Shown: positions 15,039-24,249 of the stretch, in pieces
How the letters are laid out: each line of letters opens with the position of its first letter
Numbering within the stretch: the stretch's first letter is position 1
Assembly (NCBI GenBank): GCA_000493965.1
Contig: AWNV01000045.1
Span: forward strand, 1-26,537
Length of the DNA: 26,537 nt
Direction: 5' to 3'
Origin: Candidatus Aminicenans sakinawicola JGI OTU-1
GTDB lineage: Bacteria; Acidobacteriota; Aminicenantia; Aminicenantales; Aminicenantaceae
Program-made: the position numbers and the translations under genes
The notes under the pieces: generated by a model
Told to the model about the DNA's origin: nothing
Seen by the model: the letters and a program-made list of their open reading frames with translations, nothing else
The model's database searches: none

Positions 15039-16166
15039 TCAGAAAGCAAATCTCAAGACAAAATTTTCTTCCTTTGCCAATACTGCAGCTGCGTTTTTCT
15101 CTATAGTTAATGGAAAGATCAAATCGGGGGAACCGGTCCCGAAGTTCAGTTTATCGACAGGAAGCCTTGAAATGTTGGTCACCAGACAGCCGGATGCCGG
15201 ATCGAATGGTCTGAATTTCTCTGTATTTCCGGCAGATATGAGTTTTTCCAACTGTGTCAAGTAGTCTAAGTAGGATTGATTTGATACGGACGGCATGGCC
15301 TTTCGGATTTGAATGGCCATTTCTTCCATCGACAAATTTTCGATATCGTCCTTCTTCAGCCTCATCTTATGCAGCATGATTCCATTGCCGAAAAATCTCC
15401 TTCCATACTCCTTAATCTGTCTTCGGACATCAATCGGGATTGTGAGCTCGATAGATTCTTCCGCAAATTCCTTTTGGGCTCCAACCAGTTTGTTGACGGC
15501 CATAGCAGATAAAACATCATTCGTTGAAATCCGAAAATTCTTCGATTCCGAAACTTTGCGGATCAAAGATTGGACATCTTTGCGGAGAATTTCATGGACC
15601 GCGATGGCAAATTGGCTGGATTGCTGTAATGGTTTTAAATCAAGTCCCTTGAAAGAGAACTTTTTGAGCGCCGTTCTGTGATGATGAGGTTTAGAAAATA
15701 GCTGTGTAACAGACGATTTGGATGGGAGCAAGGTGTGACGGGATAACACAGCGAGTGATGACAAAAAGAAAAAATAGCTATATCCATCTCCCGCCAGATG
15801 TTTCATTTTCGGTACTAAAATCATGCCGTTTTTGAATTGCGTGATTTTCAAGAGTAACAATTTTTTTGTATTGGGAAGTCTGTACTGAGAATAGATTTCC
15901 AATCTTTCTTTCTCGGTTGCAGGGATAGTGAACTTTCGGTCGACTGCCTCGACATCGATGAAGTCTTCTTCGGCATACTTCTCGAAGGATATGACCCCAT
16001 CCTCGTATTCCCCGAACATCGGCCAGAAAACCGAGATGAGTTTTTTCAGGGCGCTCCGGATTTTCTTGATGTTGATTCCTTCCCTGAAATAAAAAAGAAA
16101 CTCTATCGGGTAAATCCCATTCGAAAACAGCGCATCGACCTGCGAGATGCTGACTTTTTTCATCAT
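15039..16166 (-). CDS. BAHD-like acyltransferase
   Basis: The 375-residue protein has both hallmarks of plant-type BAHD acyl-CoA transferases: HxxxD as HLAGD at 123-127 (catalytic His123) and a DFGWG-like NFGTG at 341-345, preceded by SRLPVDKL as in the BAHD pattern. The length is shorter than the 430-450 residues usual in plants. BAHD enzymes move an acyl group from a CoA thioester to an alcohol or amine; chloramphenicol acetyltransferase and NRPS condensation domains share the HxxxD fold. There is no signal peptide, so it should act in the cytoplasm. Acceptor and donor cannot be told from sequence. The start is ATG ATG with AGGA five bases before it. It may share a transcript with the PepSY-like lipoprotein. 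A condensation-like alternative is possible but the NFGTG motif favours BAHD. Confidence 0.7.
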   Translation of the reverse strand: MMKKVSISQVDALFSNGIYPIEFLFYFREGINIKKIRSALKKLISVFWPMFGEYEDGVISFEKYAEEDFIDVEAVDRKFTIPATEKERLEIYSQYRLPNTKKLLLLKITQFKNGMILVPKMKHLAGDGYSYFFFLSSLAVLSRHTLLPSKSSVTQLFSKPHHHRTALKKFSFKGLDLKPLQQSSQFAIAVHEILRKDVQSLIRKVSESKNFRISTNDVLSAMAVNKLVGAQKEFAEESIELTIPIDVRRQIKEYGRRFFGNGIMLHKMRLKKDDIENLSMEEMAIQIRKAMPSVSNQSYLDYLTQLEKLISAGNTEKFRPFDPASGCLVTNISRLPVDKLNFGTGSPDLIFPLTIEKNAAAVLAKEENFVLRFAF

Positions 16167-16362
16167 GAATCCTGAGATGTTCAGAAATAATTATTAACAA
16201 TTAATGCGATGTGTGTCAATTCATCCATAACTCCCAAAATTGCCGATAGAAACGGCGGGCGTGCAATTTGCTTTTTTTTTCATTATTACTAGCTAAAAAG
16301 GCTTAAACGATGGGCCCTAACTGTGAGTTTTTCTTTTTTATGGTTTTAAGTCGATTGTCCTC

Positions 16363-16560
16363 CTAAAGCAAAATTTCTGATTGATTCTGTTTGTCTTTAT
16401 TCGTCGCTATCACATGATAACACCACTCATCTGGCGAAAAAAAATCCATCACCTCTATGCCTCCAGCTTTCCCTTGCCTAACTAGCAAGTCCCCATAAGG
16501 AGATAATGACGGCATCTTCTCCAACCCCGCCAGATCCTCTCCACTCGCTTTTTTGCCCAT
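16363..16560 (-). CDS. Small ORF of unknown function, possibly a gene fragment
   Basis: A 65-codon frame reads MGKKASGEDLAGLEKMPSL at the start and has a compositionally normal middle (GGIEVMDFFSPDEWCYHVIA). I do not recognise a family. No ribosome site stands before the ATG, and the frame begins 6 bases from the edge of repeat block R2, so it may be the cut end of a longer gene. It lies in the 446-base stretch between the acyltransferase start and polX. The rest of that stretch (16167-16362) is AT-rich with no supported feature. Confidence 0.3.
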   Translation of the reverse strand: MGKKASGEDLAGLEKMPSLSPYGDLLVRQGKAGGIEVMDFFSPDEWCYHVIATNKDKQNQSEILL

Positions 16561-16565
16561 GTCAT

Positions 16566-16594
16566 TTGAAACGTAATTAAAGTTGGACTATTAT
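16566..16594 (+). promoter_or_regulatory. Promoter of polX
   Basis: TTGAAA (16566-16571), 17 bases, then TATTAT (16589-16594). The palindrome AGGCTAGCCT follows the -10 box and is conserved in the copy at 1964, so it may be an operator. The leader is only about a dozen bases long and lacks a ribosome site. Confidence 0.62.
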
Positions 16595-16612
16595 AAGGCT
16601 AGCCTACTCTAA

Positions 16613-18331
16613 ATGAAAAATAAAGAATTAGCCGTTATTTTTTCCAGGATTGGTGACGCCTTGGAAATTAAGGGGGAGACAGGATTCAAGGTTATCGCTT
16701 ACCGAAAAGCTTCCCGTATTCTCGAGGATCTAACAGAGGATATTGAAGACATCTCTAAAGAAAAAAAACTTCAAGAAATCCCTGGAATCGGAAGTGGAAT
16801 TGCAAAGAAAATTGAAGAGTACCTCAATACTGGCCATATGAAAAAATTCGATGAGGCTCTCTCAGATATTCCGGAAGGCCTGCTTGAGCTTTTAAATATC
16901 CAGAACTTGGGAGGAAAAACTGTCCATCTGGCTTACAGGGAGCTTGGAGTGAAAAACATTGAAGATCTCAAAAGAGTTATTGAAAATGGGTCGCTCGCAC
17001 GCTTATCCGGCCTTGGGGAAAAAAAGGTGGAGAACATCAAAAAAGGCATTAAAATCTATGAACATGCCCAAGAGCGCATCAATATTTTTGAAGCTGCAAA
17101 CATAGTGGAAGAGGTGATCGATTATCTTAAAGAAGCTCCTCACATCGGTCGAATATCTTCTGCAGGTTCACTCCGCCGAATGAAGGAGACAGTGGGAGAT
17201 ATCGATATTCTTACAACTGGCAAAGACGGTGCAAAAATCATCGATTACTTCACTCAATTTCCCTTGGTGACTCAAATTCTTGCCAGGGGAAAGACAAAAG
17301 GGTCGGTTATGATAAGCGCTGAAAAAGGGGAACGCCAGGTTGATTTGAGGATTGTGGATGAATCAGAATATGGGTCTGCACTTCAGTATTTTACAGGCTC
17401 GAAAGCCCATAACATTAAACTGAGGTCCCTGGCCAAAGATATGGGACTGAAGATTTCAGAATACGGTGTTTTCAGGGGTGAGAAAAGAATTGCAGGGTTC
17501 AATGAGGAAGAAGTCTACAGGGCTCTCAACCTGGCTTTCATTCCGCCGGAATTAAGAGAAGACAGAGGCGAGATTGAACTGGCCTTGAAAAACAATCTTC
17601 CAAGGATAGTGGAATCCAATGATATAAAAGGGGACCTTCATGTCCATTCTCAATACAGCGATGGCAGTCTCTCTATTGAGGAGATTGCTGCATCCGCGAA
17701 AGGCCTGGGCTATAAATATATCGCTGTGTGTGATCATTCACAGTCGGTGAAATACGCCAATGGTTTGAGTCCAGAGCGTCTTAGGACCCAGATAGATGAG
17801 ATCGACAGGATCAACAGGCATCTTAGGGGCATAAAGATCCTAAAAGGAACAGAAGTGGACATTCTCAAGGATGGTAGGCTGGACTTTTCGGATGAAATCC
17901 TTAAAGATTTGGATATCGTTGTGGCAGCAGTTCATTCAGGATTTAAAAGAAACGTGACAGAGAGAATGCTTAAGGCAATGGAAAATCCATATGTCACCAT
18001 AATCGCCCATCCTTCGGGGAGGCTCATATCAGGGCGAGAGGGTTATGACATTGACCTGGAAAAGGTCATCGAAGGAGCACAGAAGTTGGGAATTGTGCTG
18101 GAACTTAATTCCTATTATGACCGTCTGGATTTAAACGAATTTTACTTAAAGAAGGCCAAAGATAAAAACATAATGATCAGCCTGGGGACTGATACTCATC
18201 ATGCCGGTGGGCTCGAAATGATGCGTTTTGGCGTGGGGATTGCACGTCGGGCGTGGCTTGAAAAGAAAGATATTATAAACTGCTTAAGCTATGAAGATAT
18301 ACTCCGTAGGTCATTCAAACAGAAGCCTTGA
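16613..18331 (+). CDS. polX: DNA polymerase/3'-5' exonuclease PolX
   Basis: The 572-residue protein is a complete bacterial family X polymerase. Residues 1-150 are the 8-kDa-like domain with helix-hairpin-helix motifs (IPGIGSGIAKKI at 56-67, LSGLGEKKVENI at 131-142). The polymerase palm has GSLRRMKETVGDIDIL at 185-200, with Asp196 and Asp198 as metal ligands and Asp244 (VDLR) as the third. Residues 339-572 form the PHP phosphoesterase domain starting DLHVHSQYSD, which gives 3'-5' exonuclease activity in this family. PolX acts in base-excision and gap repair. The 5' part has a deleted copy at 2011, and 95 bp encoding about residues 480-511 recur at the right end of the window. It stands alone, with its own promoter. 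Confidence 0.95.
   Translation: MKNKELAVIFSRIGDALEIKGETGFKVIAYRKASRILEDLTEDIEDISKEKKLQEIPGIGSGIAKKIEEYLNTGHMKKFDEALSDIPEGLLELLNIQNLGGKTVHLAYRELGVKNIEDLKRVIENGSLARLSGLGEKKVENIKKGIKIYEHAQERINIFEAANIVEEVIDYLKEAPHIGRISSAGSLRRMKETVGDIDILTTGKDGAKIIDYFTQFPLVTQILARGKTKGSVMISAEKGERQVDLRIVDESEYGSALQYFTGSKAHNIKLRSLAKDMGLKISEYGVFRGEKRIAGFNEEEVYRALNLAFIPPELREDRGEIELALKNNLPRIVESNDIKGDLHVHSQYSDGSLSIEEIAASAKGLGYKYIAVCDHSQSVKYANGLSPERLRTQIDEIDRINRHLRGIKILKGTEVDILKDGRLDFSDEILKDLDIVVAAVHSGFKRNVTERMLKAMENPYVTIIAHPSGRLISGREGYDIDLEKVIEGAQKLGIVLELNSYYDRLDLNEFYLKKAKDKNIMISLGTDTHHAGGLEMMRFGVGIARRAWLEKKDIINCLSYEDILRRSFKQKP
18051..18145 (+). repeat. PolX segment repeated at 26443-26537
   Basis: These 95 bases within the PHP domain are identical to the last 95 bases of the window. 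The repeat may extend beyond the window end. Confidence 0.95.
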
Positions 18332-18402
18332 AAAATTTCACTTTTTCTTGCTAGATACTCATTTTTGTGATAAACCAAAAATGCCAAGAAGATGTCTTCT
18401 GC

Positions 18403-18431
18403 TTGACAAAATTCGTTTCAGCAGGTATGTA
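18403..18431 (+). promoter_or_regulatory. Candidate promoter of the RpiR-type regulator
   Basis: TTGACA at 18403-18408 is followed after 17 bases by TATGTA, with TAATAT slightly further on. It lies about 100 bases upstream of the regulator start. Confidence 0.45.
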
Positions 18432-18529
18432 ATATGACATTTTATAAGGCCGAAATAATGAAGTCAGAAAAATGACGAAAGCGAAGACTTAATCTGATAG
18501 ATCAATGACATGAAAAGGAGATTTTAAAA

Positions 18530-19381
18530 ATGCAGGATAAAATAAATGATTTAAAAAAAAGGATAAAAAACAAAATACCAGATTTAACCGAATCCCAAAA
18601 GATCATTGCCAATTTTATTGTTGAAAATCCGGAAAAATTTGCCTTAAGCTCAGTCAGGGAATTGGAAAAAGAACTGAAAATCAGCAAATCAACCATTGTG
18701 CGTTTAGCACAGATGCTCGGTTATGATGGGTTCAATGAGTTGAAATCCGAGTTTTTAAAAAAATTTCGATATAACCTTGGTCCTATCAACCGATACAAAA
18801 CATTTTTGTCCGAGCCTCATGAGAAATTAAATTATATTCAATTGATTGCCGATGAATCAGTAATCAATGTCCATAAAACTTTACACTTAATTGATAGTGA
18901 GCAGTACAAGAAAGCCATTGATTTGTTAAAGAATGCCAATCATGTCTACACCATCGGGATGGGCATTTCGAGCTGCATAGCAGAAATCGCCACATATTTA
19001 CTTACTCGTGTATCCATCAATTCCAATTTTATGCCACTTGGCACCCTAACGTTTGCTGAACAAATAATTAATATATCAAAAAACGACGTGATTTTTGCTT
19101 TCTCATTCCCGCCCTATTCAAAAGAAACAATCGAAGCTGCTTGCTATGCAAAAGAGAGAGCCATAAAAATAATTTCTGTGACAGATAAAGCCACAAGTGA
19201 AATCGTCCAGTACAGCGACGCATATCTACAAGTTTCCGTAGAAAGTATAACCATTTCGAATTCTATTATGTCTGTATTGGTGCTTTTGTATTCAATTATT
19301 GCACAACTCGGTGATGAATTAAAAAATAAGACATTAAAAACGATCGAAGCAATAGAACATGTGAGGAAAGAACGCAAATGA
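18530..19381 (+). CDS. RpiR/MurR-family transcriptional regulator with SIS domain
   Basis: The 283-residue protein has the standard two parts: an N-terminal RpiR helix-turn-helix domain (residues 1-77, ELKISKSTIVRLAQMLGYDG as the recognition region) and a C-terminal SIS sugar-isomerase-like domain (about 125-260, starting ANHVYTIGMGISSCIAE), which binds phosphosugars. GGAG stands about 8 bases before the ATG. Members control sugar, amino sugar or wall-sugar use. The gene directly precedes a TonB-dependent receptor on the same strand, which could be its target, but the 306-bp gap with its own promoter means that they are probably separate units. The effector cannot be told. Confidence 0.9.
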   Translation: MQDKINDLKKRIKNKIPDLTESQKIIANFIVENPEKFALSSVRELEKELKISKSTIVRLAQMLGYDGFNELKSEFLKKFRYNLGPINRYKTFLSEPHEKLNYIQLIADESVINVHKTLHLIDSEQYKKAIDLLKNANHVYTIGMGISSCIAEIATYLLTRVSINSNFMPLGTLTFAEQIINISKNDVIFAFSFPPYSKETIEAACYAKERAIKIISVTDKATSEIVQYSDAYLQVSVESITISNSIMSVLVLLYSIIAQLGDELKNKTLKTIEAIEHVRKERK

Positions 19382-19447
19382 ATCCATATTCACCATATTA
19401 AACACAAAAATCAGTAAACAAACGAATACGTCAAGCCCAACATTCAC

Positions 19448-19476
19448 TTGACATTAAAAACTTTTTTTTATATTTT
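19448..19476 (+). promoter_or_regulatory. Promoter of the TonB-dependent receptor
   Basis: A consensus TTGACA (19448-19453), a 17-base spacer and TATTTT (19471-19476). The predicted leader is about 200 bases long. It contains AAGGAGGTGAG at 19569-19580 with no obvious gene and a tandem 13-bp repeat at 19619-19644. Confidence 0.6.
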
Positions 19477-19618
19477 TATTGAGACAGTTGTTTCATCAAT
19501 TATATAAATAGGGACAAATAGTGCAAAAAGGGCTCATTTCCTCTTGAACAACTCTCAATACATATTAAAAAGGAGGTGAGAATCATAGCGAGAATATCAA
19601 GAAAACAGAATTTTAGGT

Positions 19619-19644
19619 GAGGTATTACTTTGAGGTATTACTTT
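19619..19644 (+). repeat. Perfect tandem duplication of 13 bp in the receptor leader
   Basis: GAGGTATTACTTT occurs twice with no gap, 44 bases before the receptor start. It could be a slippage product or a binding site for a regulator. Confidence 0.8.
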
Positions 19645-19687
19645 ATTGTAACACCTTAAGGCATTGGAATTAAAAAAAGGAGGAAAT

Positions 19688-22600
19688 ATGAATAAGAAAA
19701 TTTTCAAACTTTTATTGATTATGGTTCTGGCTCTAGGATTTACCTCCATCAGCTTCGCTCAAATAAGACAAGCGGGAACTATAAGCGGAACAGTCATGGA
19801 TAATGAAGGAAATCCACTTCCAGGAGCCACCATCACTCTCTCTGGGCCTGCACTGATGGGTATGAAAAGCTATGTGACCGGCGAGGAGGGGAAATTCCGG
19901 TTTGTGTCTTTGCTTCCCGGCGAGTATGAAGTTAAGGTTGAATTGTCTGGCTTTAATACTTACATTAGAAAAGGTCTCCGTTGCAGCGTAGGGAAAACGA
20001 CTGAGTGCAGAGTAAGGCTGACTATCAAAACCGTTGAAGAAGAGATTACAGTAACAGCTGAATCGCCTACGGTCGATATTGAATCTTCCAAAATGAGTGT
20101 TCACTATGACACCAATTTTCTTCTAAGTATACCCCAGGGTCGAGACCTCTATGGACTCACCCAGTCCCTCCCCGGGGCAATAGCAGCTGAAGGGGGTAGA
20201 GAATACACCAGAATGACCTCTATTCTGGGAGGATCAATTAGGAGTACACTCTACATGTTGGACGGCGCAATCATGAATGATCCCACAACCACATATGCTG
20301 CGGCTAACCTCAATGTCGATGTCTACGAGGAAATTGAGGTGGGGATAGGCTCCCTTCCGGCTGAAGTGGGGATGACCGATACGGCTGTTGTTAATATCGT
20401 TACCAAGACCGGTGGAAACAAGTTCTCTGGTGCGGTCAGCGCTTACTACACAGAAAGTGGTCTTGCAGAAGACCTGTGGTCAGAAGAGCAGATGGAGGCT
20501 CTTAATGTTGTTGCGCCCCAAAAGTATTCAAATTATCTGGATGGTTCTGTAAGCTTCGGCGGGCCAATTATCAAAGACAGGCTCTGGTTCTTCCTCAACG
20601 GACGCCGCATAGATTGGGCGCAAGACCTCCCTTATACCGCTTTTAACCGCATCGCAAAACTCTACGACACAAATCCTGATGCTTTTCATCCGAATGATCT
20701 CAAACCCTATAACCTCGACCATGACGACTGGTTGGGCTTTACCAAGCTGACCTTCCAGATTAACAAGAACCTGAGGTATATGGGCATGTTCCATTTCAAC
20801 GATGTTTATGAACCTATTTACTCACTTAGGGCCGGTAGTTCCTATGCCTGGGGTTACACGGCTCTTGTGGATCATGAAAAAGTCTACACCACCTCTCATC
20901 ACTTCAACTGGGTCCTGGATCAAAACACCTTCCTGGACATCAAGGGAAACTATGTCAATCGTCATTACCCGAATTTGGCACGACGTGAAACCGCCAATAA
21001 TTACACGAGTTATGATAGAGCACAAGGTGTATATTGGGGAAATACAAGCTTGAGTGATGATTATTACCGTATAAGATACGGAGCTTCTGCTGCGATCACC
21101 AGATTCCAGGACGATCTTTTTGGTGCAAGCCATGAATTAAAAGCGGGAGTTGATTGGGAAGACACATATTACAAACGAGACAGGTGCCGCGGCTATGAAC
21201 CGGGAGATAATCCTTACTACACGTACTGGAGAGACTTTGCTGCTCAGAACAAATATTACTACTCCAGTTCAGGAAGACAAGGCCGGCTGTATATTCGTCC
21301 CTATTCGTATCTCGGGGGCGGAATGGTCGGTGAAGACAACACCCGCCGCTTCTCGGCTTTTGCTCAGGATTCGATTGTAACCGGAAAACTGGCCATCAAC
21401 ATCGGTCTCCGCTTTGACTATTCTTATGCGTACGAACCCGAGCAAATCCGGCCTGAAATCATGAACTACAAGGTCGGACCGGAGTTTTTGAATCCTGCGA
21501 TTACAGACCCCAACATCCTCCTCAAAGCCCTCAACGACCAGTATCACAACTATTCAAGCATTGATTACAATCAAGTTTCTTCCCTAGACCCGTTCACCTT
21601 TCCTTATAATAAAGTCGTGGAATTCACCACCCTCTCACCGCGAATCGGTCTCGTTTACGATCTGTTCGGTGACGGCAAAACAGCCCTCAAGCTCTCTTTT
21701 TCCCGCTACTACGAGCCTATCTTTTCAGGCAAATACAACGCTCCCCAGCCCTTCGGCGCCACCATGAGCTGGTACTGGTACGACCTAAACAAAAATGGAT
21801 ACATGGACCTTCCTATAACGAATGGTAAATATGGATCACCTGTTAATTCTCAGTATATAAACCCGAACGGAGACCAATACCGTTTGACAAGTTATAGAAA
21901 CCAGGATCCCGATATCAAGTATTACCAAAATGTAAAAGCCCCGTTTATGAATGAGTTTATAGCCGGAGTCGAACACGAATTGATGAAAGACTTCAGGATA
22001 GGAGCCCAGTTTATCTACAAAGAGAATAAGAACATCACCGAGGACGTAGATGCAAACAACGGCTACGATGTTAATGCCACAGATGACCAGGGCCGTCCCA
22101 TCTGGCTGCCTTATACTGTTACAGATCCTGGCTGGGATGCAGAATTCGGAACATCCGATGACCAGCAGCTTACCGTCTATGGCCTGGCTGATTATGCCCC
22201 AACTCCAACCTGGCTCGGTACAACCCCAGAAGGGCTTAAGAGGAACTACATAGCCGGTATCCTGACATTCGACAAAAGAATGTCCAACAGGTGGCAGCTA
22301 AAGGGCTCGATCATCTACAGCGCTTACAAAGGGAACGCGTCTCCCTCATACAGCGCTACAGAAGGAGAGAACACCCTTCTCGATAACCCAAACACGATGA
22401 TCAATTACTATGGCCGTACCCTTTATGACCATCCCCTGCAGATAAAGCTCTTAGGAACTGTCATCCTTCCCTATGATTTCATTGTCACGGCGTATTTCCA
22501 TCATCAAAGCGGAGGCCCCTGGGCAAGGACTATATCCCGTGTCTATTTCCCTGACGATGCCCCAGTGCAGGCATCCTATGCCTCCGATATACTGACTGAA

Positions 22601-22870
22601 CCCGTGGGAACCCGAAGAAATCCTAACTACACCAATCTGGACATGAGACTGGAAAAAAGCTTTTCTTTTGGCGACTATGGGAAGTTGAGTCTCTATGCTG
22701 ATATCTTCAACGTCGGAGCAAGAAAAACGCTCTCGGTCGAACGGAATCCAAACGCTTATCTTTATTTTTTTGAAGATCCGCCCGAGTACGAATTGGACGA
22801 AACCTATGGACGGATTAACAGTATTTCTGGAGTTCGCTCTGTTCGGTTTGGTATCAGGTACAGTTTCTGA
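19688..22870 (+). CDS. Oar-like TonB-dependent receptor
   Basis: The 1060-residue outer-membrane protein has a signal peptide (cleavage after ISFA, near residue 24), then a carboxypeptidase-regulatory-like beta domain at about 30-115 (GTISGTVMDNEGNPLPGATI). A plug domain follows, with LLSIPQGRDLYGLTQSLPGA and VVNIVTKTGGNKFSG, and then a large beta-barrel ending in the outer-membrane C-terminal signature RYSF. The frame is open from 19664, but the ATG at 19688 has the ribosome site AAAGGAGG and begins the signal peptide. This layout is that of Oar-type receptors abundant in Acidobacteriota, used for uptake of large substrates or protein export. An RpiR-type regulator lies upstream. No TonB/ExbBD genes are in the window. 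The substrate is unknown. Confidence 0.92.
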   Translation: MNKKIFKLLLIMVLALGFTSISFAQIRQAGTISGTVMDNEGNPLPGATITLSGPALMGMKSYVTGEEGKFRFVSLLPGEYEVKVELSGFNTYIRKGLRCSVGKTTECRVRLTIKTVEEEITVTAESPTVDIESSKMSVHYDTNFLLSIPQGRDLYGLTQSLPGAIAAEGGREYTRMTSILGGSIRSTLYMLDGAIMNDPTTTYAAANLNVDVYEEIEVGIGSLPAEVGMTDTAVVNIVTKTGGNKFSGAVSAYYTESGLAEDLWSEEQMEALNVVAPQKYSNYLDGSVSFGGPIIKDRLWFFLNGRRIDWAQDLPYTAFNRIAKLYDTNPDAFHPNDLKPYNLDHDDWLGFTKLTFQINKNLRYMGMFHFNDVYEPIYSLRAGSSYAWGYTALVDHEKVYTTSHHFNWVLDQNTFLDIKGNYVNRHYPNLARRETANNYTSYDRAQGVYWGNTSLSDDYYRIRYGASAAITRFQDDLFGASHELKAGVDWEDTYYKRDRCRGYEPGDNPYYTYWRDFAAQNKYYYSSSGRQGRLYIRPYSYLGGGMVGEDNTRRFSAFAQDSIVTGKLAINIGLRFDYSYAYEPEQIRPEIMNYKVGPEFLNPAITDPNILLKALNDQYHNYSSIDYNQVSSLDPFTFPYNKVVEFTTLSPRIGLVYDLFGDGKTALKLSFSRYYEPIFSGKYNAPQPFGATMSWYWYDLNKNGYMDLPITNGKYGSPVNSQYINPNGDQYRLTSYRNQDPDIKYYQNVKAPFMNEFIAGVEHELMKDFRIGAQFIYKENKNITEDVDANNGYDVNATDDQGRPIWLPYTVTDPGWDAEFGTSDDQQLTVYGLADYAPTPTWLGTTPEGLKRNYIAGILTFDKRMSNRWQLKGSIIYSAYKGNASPSYSATEGENTLLDNPNTMINYYGRTLYDHPLQIKLLGTVILPYDFIVTAYFHHQSGGPWARTISRVYFPDDAPVQASYASDILTEPVGTRRNPNYTNLDMRLEKSFSFGDYGKLSLYADIFNVGARKTLSVERNPNAYLYFFEDPPEYELDETYGRINSISGVRSVRFGIRYSF

Positions 22871-22910
22871 AACAAGAAGGTCAAGAAATAATTTTTTGAA
22901 CGAGAAAAAA

Positions 22911-22934
22911 GAGGGAGGGCGAAATCCCTCCCTC
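22911..22934. terminator. Hairpin after the TonB-dependent receptor gene
   Basis: GAGGGAGGG and CCCTCCCTC form a perfect 9-bp stem around the loop CGAAAT, 41 bases after the stop codon. The stem is preceded by an A-run; a clear U-run does not follow. It is likely a transcription terminator. Confidence 0.6.
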
Positions 22935-22987
22935 TTCCCTGCTGAAACTCAAGAAACAGTTAATATTTTTTTCAGGATAAAGCATCA

Positions 22988-23018
22988 GTCATTGCGAGTC
23001 AGAAAAGCGAAGCAATGC
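22988..23018. repeat. TCATTGCGAG...CGAAGCAATG small dispersed palindrome
   Basis: GTCATTGCGAG at 22988-22998 and GCGAAGCAATG at 23007-23017 form an imperfect palindrome (CATTGC / GCAATG stem). It closely follows the 'GTCATTGCGAG...CGAAGCAATC' pattern known from dispersed small repeats in many bacterial genomes. It lies in the 301-base gap between the receptor and the GWxTD gene. The rest of that gap is without a supported feature, except a TATACT box near 23139. Confidence 0.6.
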
Positions 23019-23171
23019 CATAAAAATAAGATGCCAATTATATCATTTTCCTTATGAGATTACCGTGCTCTATTCGGTCGCGCACAACTACATCAATAAG
23101 ATAAAAGTGTATTGTCGCTTTACCCCCCCAAGGGGCATATACTGACTATAAGCTTCAGGACAAACCAAGAA

Positions 23172-24236
23172 ATGAATAAAAGAAGGAAAAACATATTCAA
23201 TTTTTTCCTATCTATCTTACTCCTCTGTTTACACCTATCCTGCGCTTCTTATAAAATCTTAAAACCTTCGTTAGACCAAAACAGCCAAAAATTTATGGAC
23301 ATAATCCGTTACATCATCATTCCGCAAGAAGCAAAAATTTTCAGGGAAATGCCCCCTGAAGACAGGGGCGAATTTGTGACGGATTTCTGGTACAGAAGAG
23401 ACCCAAATCCAGAAACAAAAGTGAATGAGTTCCGCCAGCAGTACTACACAAGGCTCGCCATCACTGATAAAGCCTTCCGAACAGCAATTCCGGGTTGGAT
23501 GACTGATAGAGGAAGAATCTTCATACTTCTAGGTCCTCCCACAGATGTCATAAAAAAAAGTATGGGGGATGCCACCGTAGAACCTAAGAAAGGAGTCAGG
23601 GAGCTCAGTTCTGACTTACTTGAGGAAGGGACATGGACAGAAAGACCGACAGAAATCTGGATCTACAACCAATATCCCGACTATTTCTCAGGACCCCTAC
23701 GCCTTGTCTTTGTCGACTACGAAAGCGACGGCGACTATAAATTAACCACTGATGTAGAGGTCAAGCCCTTTTCCATGATGACTTACATCCAGAGCGACCC
23801 CAACCTGGCAAAATACCAATGGATAGGAGAAATAGAGAAAAACAAGTCTTCGCCTCAAATTCTCCCTTTTCTGGATTACTCGAAAGCCTTAGGTAAAATA
23901 GAAAAAGACAAGAATGGAAATTATACTGTTGACTGTTTTTTCGATGTTCCTCTGGAAAACATCCGTTTTCGGGAGGAAAACGGCCAGTACGAATACGATA
24001 TTAACCTGAGTATAAAAGTGGAAAATGTGGAGACAAAAAGTTCTTACCAGGAAAAAAAAGAGAAAAAAGACAGCCTCTCTCTCGAAAATCTTAAAAGACA
24101 CATCAAAGAGGGATATTCCTTAAGGGAAACGATAAGGATTCCTTTAGAGAAAGGGACCAACAAAATCTATTTTTCTCTCCGGGATACTATCCAGCAGAAG
24201 AGGCTGCACAAGTTGGATATCATCAAAATAAAATAA
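23172..24236 (+). CDS. GWxTD domain lipoprotein
   Basis: The 354-residue protein has a lipoprotein signal (LHLSC, Cys24). The GWxTD domain follows: FWYRRDPNPETKVNEF at 72-87, then GWMTDRGRIFILLGPP at 108-123, which contains the name-giving motif. A second, beta-rich region occupies about 215-350. The frame is open from 23112, but the ATG at 23172 begins the signal peptide. No strong ribosome site is visible. GWxTD proteins occur mainly in Acidobacteriota, Aminicenantes, Bacteroidota and relatives, usually beside TonB-dependent receptors or TPR proteins, as here. Their function is not established. It converges with the TPR gene; the stop codons are 13 bases apart. Confidence 0.88.
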   Translation: MNKRRKNIFNFFLSILLLCLHLSCASYKILKPSLDQNSQKFMDIIRYIIIPQEAKIFREMPPEDRGEFVTDFWYRRDPNPETKVNEFRQQYYTRLAITDKAFRTAIPGWMTDRGRIFILLGPPTDVIKKSMGDATVEPKKGVRELSSDLLEEGTWTERPTEIWIYNQYPDYFSGPLRLVFVDYESDGDYKLTTDVEVKPFSMMTYIQSDPNLAKYQWIGEIEKNKSSPQILPFLDYSKALGKIEKDKNGNYTVDCFFDVPLENIRFREENGQYEYDINLSIKVENVETKSSYQEKKEKKDSLSLENLKRHIKEGYSLRETIRIPLEKGTNKIYFSLRDTIQQKRLHKLDIIKIK

Positions 24237-24249
24237 TAAGGTTTGGCTC

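Noticed and set aside
23112..23171. 20-codon N-terminal extension of the GWxTD protein
   Set aside because: The lipoprotein signal peptide begins at the ATG at 23172, and the extension would block export.
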